Below, one piece after another: positions 44,729 to 52,468 of a stretch of 64,000 bases of DNA (positions are counted from its first letter, which is position 1; each line of letters starts with the position of its first letter). The position numbers and the translations under genes are program-made. The notes beneath the pieces are model-generated. The model did not search any database and was not told where the DNA came from. It saw nothing but the letters and a program-made list of their open reading frames with translations. Origin of the DNA: CALGKJ01 sp049322695 (GTDB taxonomy: Bacteria > Bacillota > Clostridia > Lutisporales > Lutisporaceae); the NCBI GenBank assembly GCA_049322695.1, contig JBMORW010000020.1, forward strand, positions 36,851 to 100,850. Reading direction: 5' to 3'.

Positions 44729-46327
44729 TTATACAGCCCCCTTTGCATGTACATGATACTCTCCGGCCATCATTAAACCAAAATCAACGTCTGAAGCTAA
44801 TGGATCAAGTATGCCTTCCAGCTTGCCTTCGTAAACTATTGCTATTCTGTCGCAAATTGACCTTAATTCTCCCAATTCACTTGAGGTCATTACTATAGTC
44901 ATTCCAAGCTCTCTGTTCAGCTTTACCAACAGGTCAAGCACCAATCTCTTTGCGCCTATATCTATACCTCTTGTAGGCTCAGAAACAAATAGGATATCAG
45001 GCTCCAATGTCAGCGCTCTAGCTATACACACTTTTTGCTGATTTCCTCCGCTAAGTCTTCTGGTATACTGGGCAGGTCCTGTGCATCTTATATCCAAGTC
45101 CTTAATCATCTTGTTTGCCCACTGGCGTATTGCTCTGTCATCCCTCATCTGAATGTTTAAATATTTATTCAGAAATTTATTCTGTAGCTGCATAGCTGTC
45201 ATTACTACATTCATTTCTATTGAAGTATCCAACAGAAGCCCAACACCTCTTCTATCCTCAGAAACAAATGCAAGCTTACTCTCTATAGCCATTCTGGGAT
45301 TATTAAGCTCCAGCCTCGTACCGTTAATAGTTACCTCACCAGTAGAATCATATAAGCCCATAATACCATTTGCAATACCTATCTTACCTTGTCCGGCCAA
45401 ACCACCAATGCCTATTATTTCACCTTTTTTTATATCAAGGTCTATACCTCTGACCATCTCACCGGGCATATTTACTTTAAGATCTTTAATTGACATTATT
45501 ACTTCCTGGTTGGCATTTCTCAGATTACTGTCTACAGTCATTCTTTCTATTCTTCTTCCAACCATCATCTGAGCAATAACTTCTACAGTTGCATCCTTTG
45601 GAGAAATAGAGCCAACATTTTCACCGTCTCTCATAACAGTTATACTGTCTGCAACTGCAAGTACCTCATCAAGCCTGTGAGTAATGAAGAGTATGCCAAT
45701 ACCCTTTGCTGCAAGCTTTTTCATTGCATCTAAGAGCTTGTCGGCTTCGCTTTCGGTCAATACTGCTGTAGGCTCATCAAACACCAGCAGCTTTATATTT
45801 TCCTTATCAATTTCTCTGGCTATTTCAACAAACTGCATATAGCCTACAGGAAGACCTGCAATTGGTACCCAATCATCAACACCCATGCCAAGAGTATCCA
45901 ATGCCTTTTTTGCATCCTTGCGCATTGCATCTACATCTAGTGTCTTTAAACTTGGTCCGAATATTTTACTCAAAGCATTGTGCTTTGTAATTTCCCTGTT
46001 TAGTTTTATGTTCTCAGTTATAGTAAATCCATTCAGAAGCATGAATTCCTGATGAACCATTCCAATTCCTAGATCCATTGCATCTTTTGGTGACTTAACC
46101 TCTACTGGCTTCTCATCAAAAAGAACCTCGCCGTTAAAACCTCCAGTATTATGTATTACCGGCATTCCAAATATAATGTTCATTAAAGTGGATTTACCTG
46201 CACCGTTTTCTCCAACCAGCGCATGTATTTCTCCAGCCTTTACTGTCAGATTGACACCCTTAAGGACTTTATTCCCATAATATTCCTTCTCTATATTTTT
46301 CATTTCAAGTACATTTTTCGTCTGCAT
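44729..46327 (-). CDS. ABC transporter ATP-binding protein with two ABC domains (sugar/nucleoside type)
   Basis: 532 residues, a tandem of two nucleotide-binding domains as in RbsA and NupO. Domain 1: Walker A LVGENGAGKSTLMNIIFG, Walker B LLVFDEPTAVL; its signature is altered (LPVGYMQ). Domain 2: degenerate Walker A GLAGQGKIGI, but normal signature LSGGNQQKVCIARAL and FVSEPTRGIDIG. This mixture is usual for the CUT2/nucleoside class. It follows the DUF3798 lipoprotein after a stem-loop. Confidence 0.9.
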   Translation of the reverse strand: MQTKNVLEMKNIEKEYYGNKVLKGVNLTVKAGEIHALVGENGAGKSTLMNIIFGMPVIHNTGGFNGEVLFDEKPVEVKSPKDAMDLGIGMVHQEFMLLNGFTITENIKLNREITKHNALSKIFGPSLKTLDVDAMRKDAKKALDTLGMGVDDWVPIAGLPVGYMQFVEIAREIDKENIKLLVFDEPTAVLTESEADKLLDAMKKLAAKGIGILFITHRLDEVLAVADSITVMRDGENVGSISPKDATVEVIAQMMVGRRIERMTVDSNLRNANQEVIMSIKDLKVNMPGEMVRGIDLDIKKGEIIGIGGLAGQGKIGIANGIMGLYDSTGEVTINGTRLELNNPRMAIESKLAFVSEDRRGVGLLLDTSIEMNVVMTAMQLQNKFLNKYLNIQMRDDRAIRQWANKMIKDLDIRCTGPAQYTRRLSGGNQQKVCIARALTLEPDILFVSEPTRGIDIGAKRLVLDLLVKLNRELGMTIVMTSSELGELRSICDRIAIVYEGKLEGILDPLASDVDFGLMMAGEYHVHAKGAV

Positions 46328-46373
46328 TCACAATCCTCCTTACAGGATGTTATTATTACACTTTTTTTACATG

Positions 46374-46404
46374 CATAAGGTTGCCGTTGAACGGCAACCT
46401 TATG
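46374..46404 (-). other. Perfect stem-loop between binding-protein and ATPase genes
   Basis: A 15-bp inverted repeat around one central base (CATAAGGTTGCCGTT and its complement) lies 25 bases after the binding-protein stop. No U-run follows on the minus strand. Such elements between a binding protein and its transporter often keep the binding-protein mRNA more abundant; that role is inferred here. Confidence 0.75.
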
Positions 46405-46429
46405 TCTTAATCATTGATTACAGATATTA

Positions 46430-47575
46430 TTAGAATGTAATATAATCGCAAAGAATCATGAAGTAGTTATCAAACTTAACTTCTTTGCCATCTTTATCCT
46501 TGCCTGTGTAAGTGTTGAAGGTCATCTTCTTGCCGCCTGCTACTTCTGAGCATATTCTCGCCATAGCATCTTTGTCAACCTTATTCTTGATCTTGCCTTC
46601 GCAGTATTCTTTAGCATACTCTACTCCGGCTTGAACAAACATCATATTAACTGGGACCGGCCAAGTTGAGAATCTTCCGTTACCTTTCTTTGCAGCTATT
46701 TTTTCTTCAGTAGCCTTTATGATATAAGCTATATCTCCAGCTTTGTCTGCAGGTATTTCTATACCAAGTGCTCCTGGATAGCCGTGGAGCGGACTTGGGC
46801 AGCACTGCTGAGCTGATATTGCGCCAGCTTCAAGAGCAGCTTTTATAAGTGGCTCTTGCATTGCGCAGTTAGTGCTGAAGAAGTTAGTATCTTTGCCATA
46901 CTCAGCAACCTTTCTTGGAACGTCTTCAAGTACGAACTGCTGTGCACCTGGAACGCCTTGGTCTCCAAGTGGGTCTGGAGCTGTAGCATCAACAAACTTC
47001 AAACCAAGCTTTTCGCATTCGGCTTTGAATATGTCTCTTCTTTGAGCAAGCAGAGGATATGACATATGTCTTGGGAATGAATAATGAACAAATGTCTTAG
47101 CGCCTAATTTCTTAGCTTGCGCTGGAATAGCATAACCCATAGCGAGGTCATCAGCCTGCATTACTATGTCAGCTTTCTTTGCTATCATATCAGGGTCTTC
47201 TGCCGGTACGCCAGCAATTACCAGTATGTCAGGTCTTGATTCTCTAACCTTTTCAATTGCCGCACTTGCGCCAGGAACTGCTTGAACCATTACTATAGCC
47301 TTGCAGTCAGGATCTGATGCCATTGTCATCATGTTAGCAATTGTTGTTTCTGTTTCTTTCATGAAATTGTCAGGATAAGTTTGGAAAAGTATCATATCGC
47401 CATATTTCTTGATCATTTGCTCAGCTGCTCTATACTCTTCCTCACCCTGTGATACTGTACCGGTCATGAGACCGATTTTGAACTTTTTCTCTCCTGATGT
47501 TGCAGCTGATTGACCGCATGCAGCCAGGCTGAACACCATTAAGCATACCAGTACCAATGCTAAAACTCTTTTCAA
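46430..47575 (-). CDS. DUF3798-type substrate-binding lipoprotein
   Basis: 381 residues. A TTG start at 47575, with GGAGGGG upstream, gives a lipoprotein signal peptide ending LAACGQ. The rest resembles periplasmic-binding folds and the DUF3798 family: FKIGLMTGTVSQGEEEYRAA, VMQADDLAMGYAIPAQAKKL, SFPRHMSYPLLAQRR. It is the first gene of the transporter operon and so the likely ligand-binding subunit. The ligand of DUF3798 proteins is not established. Confidence 0.8.
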   Translation of the reverse strand: MKRVLALVLVCLMVFSLAACGQSAATSGEKKFKIGLMTGTVSQGEEEYRAAEQMIKKYGDMILFQTYPDNFMKETETTIANMMTMASDPDCKAIVMVQAVPGASAAIEKVRESRPDILVIAGVPAEDPDMIAKKADIVMQADDLAMGYAIPAQAKKLGAKTFVHYSFPRHMSYPLLAQRRDIFKAECEKLGLKFVDATAPDPLGDQGVPGAQQFVLEDVPRKVAEYGKDTNFFSTNCAMQEPLIKAALEAGAISAQQCCPSPLHGYPGALGIEIPADKAGDIAYIIKATEEKIAAKKGNGRFSTWPVPVNMMFVQAGVEYAKEYCEGKIKNKVDKDAMARICSEVAGGKKMTFNTYTGKDKDGKEVKFDNYFMILCDYITF

Positions 47576-47609
47576 ATAAATCCCCTCCAATTAGATTTTT
47601 TATATTAGT

Positions 47610-47629
47610 CTGAAAAGCAAGCTTTTCAG
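47610..47629. promoter_or_regulatory. Short inverted repeat in the leader of the DUF3798 gene
   Basis: CTGAAAAGC and GCTTTTCAG separated by two bases lie 35 bases before the start codon. It could be an operator or an RNA hairpin; I see nothing that decides. A possible promoter (TTGTTC, 16 bases, TATAAG on the minus strand) lies upstream near 47660-47695. Confidence 0.4.
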
Positions 47630-47740
47630 TTCTAACCATAAAAAGGCATACCTGTTTATTTTCTTCTTATAGACTTTATTATTTCGTGAACAATCAGATT
47701 ATTCCTACTTTTATAACATTTTTCTCTTAACTTTTTTTTA

Positions 47741-47776
47741 AAAAGAGAAAATACCTTATATCCCAAAGGTATTTTC
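47741..47776 (-). terminator. Intrinsic terminator after the response-regulator operon
   Basis: 9-bp stem (GAAAATACC/GGTATTTTC) followed on the minus strand by TCTTTTT. It separates the sensor operon from the DUF3798 transporter operon. Confidence 0.8.
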
Positions 47777-47839
47777 TTAATAATTCAAAAGTTATTTTGT
47801 TATGTTAAGATATAATTATATATACTTTTCATGTAGCTT

Positions 47840-48481
47840 TTAATGCTTTGACAGTTTGTATTTATTTTTCGGCCTTCCTAACTGTCCGTAAATTGGCACA
47901 GTTTCTATCTGCTTTTCTTCAATAAGGTACTGTATATATCTGTGAACCGTCTGATATGCGAGATTCAAACCTCTTGTTATCTCTTCTATCGTAAGACCTT
48001 CATTAGTATCCTTCATATAATCACATATAATACTTAAAGTTGCAGGGCTTATTCCCTTGTCAATAAAAACCTGCTGTTTTTCTTCCATATATTTCTGCTG
48101 CATTTCATTTATTTTAAGATTCATTTTTATACGGGAAATCAAATCCGGAGATTTTATTGGCTTAATTGCAAAATCAGTAGCTCCTGCTTCAATAAATTTC
48201 TCTGCTATTTCTTGCCTTTCATCTACTGTCAATACTAAAATTGATACTGCACTGTCAAGCTGCCGTATTTTTTTTACTGTTGTCAATCCATCCCATTCAG
48301 GCATGTGATAATCTACAATAACCAGATTGGGGTGCTGCTGTCTGCAAATTTCGTAGCCCTTCATACCATTTGGTGCAATGTAAGGGTTCCAACCTCCAAA
48401 AAGACAGATTTCCTTTATAGTGTAAAGTATATCAGGCTCATCATCAATAATTACGATTTTTTTCGATGCTGCATTGATCAT
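47840..48481 (-). CDS. Response regulator with receiver and C-terminal helix-turn-helix (CitB/DctR type)
   Basis: 213 residues. The receiver domain has the acidic pair IIDDEPD, predicted phospho-acceptor Asp57 (VIVDYHMPEWDG), and Lys in FAIKPIKSP. After a coiled linker the C-terminal part has a winged-helix pattern (GLTIEEITRGLNLAYQTVHRYI), as in DctR and CitB regulators of solute uptake. It follows its probable kinase by 47 bases. The likely target is the transporter operon just downstream; this is inferred. Confidence 0.88.
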   Translation of the reverse strand: MINAASKKIVIIDDEPDILYTIKEICLFGGWNPYIAPNGMKGYEICRQQHPNLVIVDYHMPEWDGLTTVKKIRQLDSAVSILVLTVDERQEIAEKFIEAGATDFAIKPIKSPDLISRIKMNLKINEMQQKYMEEKQQVFIDKGISPATLSIICDYMKDTNEGLTIEEITRGLNLAYQTVHRYIQYLIEEKQIETVPIYGQLGRPKNKYKLSKH

Positions 48482-48528
48482 ATTTTCACCTCGGTTTTTC
48501 TATTTGATGTATATCCGCAATTGTACTT

Positions 48529-49920
48529 TTAATCAATCAGTTTAGCAGCTTCAGCGTAGTAGCTCTCTGCTGACGGAAGGAAAATAGTAACTGTTGTCCC
48601 TACATTTACTTCACTGGCAAGATTTATGGTGCCGCCATTATACTCGATAACCTGTCTGGCAAAAGGAAGTCCTAGACCGGATGTGTTATTAGTTGAAAAT
48701 CCTACTTCCCATATATAAGCCATATCGGTTTCACTTATGCCAATACCGTTATCCTGTACAACTATATTAATACCTCCCGATACTGCAGACACTATAAACC
48801 TGATTTTTTTATTTGTCTCTCTGCACGGAACAACAATTGCATTTTCAAGTATATTGATTATTGCTCTTGCTATTCTGATTTTGTTTACATATATGTCCGG
48901 CAGAGCTTCATCAAGCCTGATATCAATCTGAATAGTATCATCCTCCAGGGGAAGCTGAGCCCTCACATAGCTTATCAACTCCGTAGCTTCAATCCTCTGC
49001 CTGGATGATTCATATAAGAAGCTTGATATCATTTCATTCATTTTTGATATTGAGTTCTCCATTCTGCTACTGTATTCCATAAGTTTAGTTTGGTCTTTAG
49101 CTGTTGCAAGTAAGGAGTTTAGACCTCTGACAGTTACCAGAGGAGTTTTGAGATCATGCACAAGAGATTTTACTTCCTTATATATCCTATTTTCCAAAGC
49201 TTTTGCCTTCATTGACTGAATTTCGCTTTCTTTTTCGAAGTTCTCCTTCATCATACTGATGTTTCTGGAATAGCTGATAAACAAGGTAGAAGTTATAAAT
49301 GCAGAAAAAATGAAGGGCAGGAAAAAAGCAAAACCTGTAAAATTCAGTACTGATGAAGCCTGAAGATAGGTTCCTGCAATTTTAATACTGTTTGATACAT
49401 CACTTTGACCAAAACTGTAAGTACTAAACAGAGGCATTATGTTAAGCCATTGAAAAGCAAAAAATACCTGAACAGTGACAATTGAAACCTGAACAAAGCT
49501 GTTTGTCTCAACAAATATCCTGTCAAAAAGAAAAATTATTATTGCCAGCGCAAGCAGGGTAGAAACAGGCTCCCACGGTACTTCAAACATCAGCGCATCA
49601 AGCAAATGAAAAAAAATAACAGCTGCAACTGCTGCAGCGGCCAGCATTAGCTTTGAATGTGCAGATTTGTTTTTAGAACAATATACAACCAACATAGCTC
49701 CGAGAAATAGAAAAGTACTTTGAACTGCAAATAAAAAACTCATTGAAGCTGCTGCGAGTATCAAATGCCCACTGTCTCCCGTTTTTATGGCTTCCCTGAT
49801 TTTACCGATAGTGTTCAACCATGAATATTGCCATAAAAAAGGTGAAAGCAACCCAATAAGAATCAATACAACTCCAAGCAACAATAAAACGGTATGTTTT
49901 TTTTCTATAAGCTTATACAT
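48529..49920 (-). CDS. Membrane sensor histidine kinase
   Basis: About 463 residues. Six membrane helices occupy about residues 10-220 with no large extracytoplasmic domain. The kinase core has the H-box SLVHDLKTPLVTVRGL (phospho-His about residue 255), N-box NILENAIV and G-boxes DNGIGIS and TSGLGLPFAR. The start at 49920 follows AGAGG; an upstream in-frame ATG would lie in the preceding gene. Sensing probably occurs in the membrane or through the solute-binding protein encoded two genes upstream. Confidence 0.9.
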   Translation of the reverse strand: MYKLIEKKHTVLLLLGVVLILIGLLSPFLWQYSWLNTIGKIREAIKTGDSGHLILAAASMSFLFAVQSTFLFLGAMLVVYCSKNKSAHSKLMLAAAAVAAVIFFHLLDALMFEVPWEPVSTLLALAIIIFLFDRIFVETNSFVQVSIVTVQVFFAFQWLNIMPLFSTYSFGQSDVSNSIKIAGTYLQASSVLNFTGFAFFLPFIFSAFITSTLFISYSRNISMMKENFEKESEIQSMKAKALENRIYKEVKSLVHDLKTPLVTVRGLNSLLATAKDQTKLMEYSSRMENSISKMNEMISSFLYESSRQRIEATELISYVRAQLPLEDDTIQIDIRLDEALPDIYVNKIRIARAIINILENAIVVPCRETNKKIRFIVSAVSGGINIVVQDNGIGISETDMAYIWEVGFSTNNTSGLGLPFARQVIEYNGGTINLASEVNVGTTVTIFLPSAESYYAEAAKLID

Positions 49921-49954
49921 AAAAAACCTCTTTGCTTCAACACAACAATATACT

Positions 49955-50554
49955 CTATCTGAAAGCAGAAGCAAAAGGCACGGATATCTCACTTACACCT
50001 TTTACAAGGGTGACAGGGATATTGTTCTCTTTTGCCAATACAGTCAGCAGATTGTCATGATCGGATTCTCTGGTGCTGATAATATAGTCTGCTCTGGGAC
50101 AAACAGATTTTATTAGTTCATCTGTTTTATCTCCCCGTCTTTCTTTACCTCCTGCATATACTGCAATAATACTTATTTCATCCTGCACTGCCCTTTTTAT
50201 AAGATTATCTATCCTGCTTTTCTCATCCCGGTAATCCGATGCCTGGAGCTTTGAACCAAGTGGACTGTAACCAATTACGATTACAATCGTATTTATACTC
50301 TCCAAATCCTCAGCTTCTGCCTGAGGCATGAAATAGTTATGAATCATCAACTGGTTTGCAATGTCTCTTATAATATAAGCATCAGTACACTGGCCGGCAG
50401 ATGTAATAATAACATTTTCAGACGCTATAGGTCTTGGAAGGCTTGGAAGCAGCAATATATCAACCTCTTCATTGTTACTACCGCTTATATTCATAGAAAT
50501 TACCAAAACTACCGTAAGCAATATAAGTGCAAGACTAAGCATATTAAGCTTCAT
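49955..50554 (-). CDS. Secreted or membrane-anchored protein of unknown function (DUF6305-like)
   Basis: 199 residues. A hydrophobic N-terminal segment (about 4-25) acts as signal or anchor. The remainder is alternating alpha/beta with NVIITSAGQCTDAYIIRDIA and NTIVIVIGYSPLGSKL, reminiscent of a nucleotide-fold and, from memory, of DUF6305 proteins; the family call is tentative. It is encoded between the solute-binding protein and the kinase, so a sensory role is plausible but unproven. Confidence 0.6.
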   Translation of the reverse strand: MKLNMLSLALILLTVVLVISMNISGSNNEEVDILLLPSLPRPIASENVIITSAGQCTDAYIIRDIANQLMIHNYFMPQAEAEDLESINTIVIVIGYSPLGSKLQASDYRDEKSRIDNLIKRAVQDEISIIAVYAGGKERRGDKTDELIKSVCPRADYIISTRESDHDNLLTVLAKENNIPVTLVKGVSEISVPFASAFR

Positions 50555-50589
50555 ATTATCAACCTCTTTATAGATAGTAGCATTATATG

Positions 50590-52218
50590 TTATTCCAGAA
50601 TTTCTACATTCTCCAATGATTCTACTCCAGTAATATACGGAACGTAGCCTCTTACATTTTTCCTTCCAGCTAATACCGGCATGGTATGAACCAGCGGCAC
50701 AGAAGGCATATCATAGTTTACAATCTGCAGCAGATTGATATAAATGCTTTTTCTAAATACCATGTTTGTTGTTTCTCTGGCTTGTGCCAGTAGCCTGTCC
50801 ACTTCCTTGTTTTTGTAAAAGGAATAATTACCTGCCAAACCCGGCTTGGCATTATCTGACGACAATAATGTATTAAGGAAATTATCGGGGTCTATATTGT
50901 CGCCTGTCCAGCCTATCAAGGCCATTTCATGTTCTCCGTTATCTATTCTTTTCAGGTATTCATCCATATTGAAGGTGCTTATTACAACCTCAACGTTTAT
51001 TTCCTTAAGGCTCTCTTTTATGAATTCTGCCACCTGCAAGGGTTTCGGAAAGTAATTTCTCGGATTGTCCATTACCCACAGCTTTATAGTGAAACCATTT
51101 GGATAACCTGCTTCAGAAAGTAGTTTTTTTGCCATATCGATACTATAATCATATGGTTTTATATCTTCATTATATCCCCAAAACAGCGGAGGGATAAGGG
51201 ATACAGCTGGTCTCGCAAGATCTTTAAAAACTTCGCTAATAAGCTTTTCCTTGTTTATTGCGTGGGCTATTGCTATTCTTACGTCTCTATTATCAAAGGG
51301 ATGCTTATCATTGTTCAAAGCAATATATCCCACATTGAAATAGGGTCTCAGATAAAGCTGCAGGTTTGGATCATTGTCGATTACCGCAACATCGTCAGGG
51401 CCGAGATTGTCTGCTATATGGATATTATTATCTATTAACTGCTTCAATCTCTCTTCACCGGATTGTATGACTCTGAACTCTACCTCATCAACCTTAGCAA
51501 CGCTGCCCCAATATTTATTATTTCTTGTAAGCAAAATACTCCTTCCTGCTTCCCAGCTTTTAAAACGAAACGGTCCGGTACCTACGGGATGCAGATAAAA
51601 TTCCTTTCCGTGTTCCTTTATTGCTTCAGGGCTGGCAATACCGAATACAGGCATAGCCAATGCACTTAAGAAAGGAGCATAAGGCTTGCTTAGCTTGATT
51701 TCCATTGAATAATCGGATAAAGCTATAACACTCTTAACAAAACCCGGAAAGCCTCCGAAGATATAATTCCAGTAACTGAATTGTCCTGTGTGATAGGGAT
51801 TTTCCTTATCCATCCACCTCTGAAAATTAAATACAATATCATGTGCGTTTAAAATTGTCCCGTCGTGAAATCTGACTCCCTGTCTGATATTGAATACCCA
51901 TGTAAGCCCGTCTTCGCTGGATTTCCAGCTTTCTGCAAGACAGGGAATAATCTTGTTGCCATCCTTTTCGTATTTGACCAAAGTATCATATATATTGACG
52001 GTTACTTTGACAGAATCCATTTCCGTGGTATTAATAGGATCCAAGCTTATAGAATCACTTGCACAGCCAACAATCAGCCTTTTCGGTTCATTGGCATTAC
52101 CGGGAGCTGCTATCACCCTGCCAAAAAAGCCTGACAGTTCTCTGTTATATACTGCTATGACAGCGAACAACAATACAAAAACAAAAAAAATGAATAAATA
52201 CTTATACGGTTTTTTCAT
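50590..52218 (-). CDS. Family 5 extracellular solute-binding protein (oligopeptide type)
   Basis: About 542 residues with an N-terminal membrane segment and no lipobox. The family 5 signature is clear: IPCLAESWKSSEDGLTWVFN, RQGVRFHDGTILNAHDIVFN and HPVGTGPFRFKSW; the late KNVRGYVPYI is also typical. No permease or ATPase gene adjoins it. It is followed by the unknown secreted protein, the kinase and the regulator, so it may be a sensor accessory rather than a transport subunit. The start at 52218 follows GGAGG. Confidence 0.88.
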   Translation of the reverse strand: MKKPYKYLFIFFVFVLLFAVIAVYNRELSGFFGRVIAAPGNANEPKRLIVGCASDSISLDPINTTEMDSVKVTVNIYDTLVKYEKDGNKIIPCLAESWKSSEDGLTWVFNIRQGVRFHDGTILNAHDIVFNFQRWMDKENPYHTGQFSYWNYIFGGFPGFVKSVIALSDYSMEIKLSKPYAPFLSALAMPVFGIASPEAIKEHGKEFYLHPVGTGPFRFKSWEAGRSILLTRNNKYWGSVAKVDEVEFRVIQSGEERLKQLIDNNIHIADNLGPDDVAVIDNDPNLQLYLRPYFNVGYIALNNDKHPFDNRDVRIAIAHAINKEKLISEVFKDLARPAVSLIPPLFWGYNEDIKPYDYSIDMAKKLLSEAGYPNGFTIKLWVMDNPRNYFPKPLQVAEFIKESLKEINVEVVISTFNMDEYLKRIDNGEHEMALIGWTGDNIDPDNFLNTLLSSDNAKPGLAGNYSFYKNKEVDRLLAQARETTNMVFRKSIYINLLQIVNYDMPSVPLVHTMPVLAGRKNVRGYVPYITGVESLENVEILE

Positions 52219-52268
52219 TTTTTCCTCCATTAAAGTATTTTATGACTGTGTAGTTCCATATGAATAAC

Positions 52269-52282
52269 ACTAGAGCTCTAGT
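52269..52282. promoter_or_regulatory. 14-bp perfect palindrome upstream of the solute-binding protein gene
   Basis: ACTAGAGCTCTAGT is self-complementary and lies about 50 bases before the start codon. It overlaps a possible -10 (TATACT on the minus strand, 52285-52280). It may be an operator; no known regulator site is recognised. Confidence 0.5.
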
Positions 52283-52430
52283 ATAAAGTGATTTATATAA
52301 ATAATCTGCATTTTATATTTCTGACTTAAGCTACTATGTGTATTTAATAGATGTGACATACACCAATAGCAATCTTTATCTACTAATATGATTTTAGCTG
52401 ATAAAGAGAAAAAAATCAAAATATTTGCAT

Positions 52431-52463
52431 AAAAAAAGAGAAAGGTTGAACTTTCTCTTTTTT
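52431..52463 (-). terminator. Bidirectional intrinsic terminator after thrS
   Basis: Stem GAGAAAG/CTTTCTC with loop GTTGAA, flanked by A7 and T6, so a U-run follows in either direction. It lies six bases after the thrS stop. Confidence 0.88.
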
Positions 52464-52468
52464 ATCTT

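Noticed and set aside
49787..50116. Plus-strand ORF across the kinase gene junction
   Set aside because: It is antisense to the kinase and the unknown secreted protein genes and has no ribosome site.
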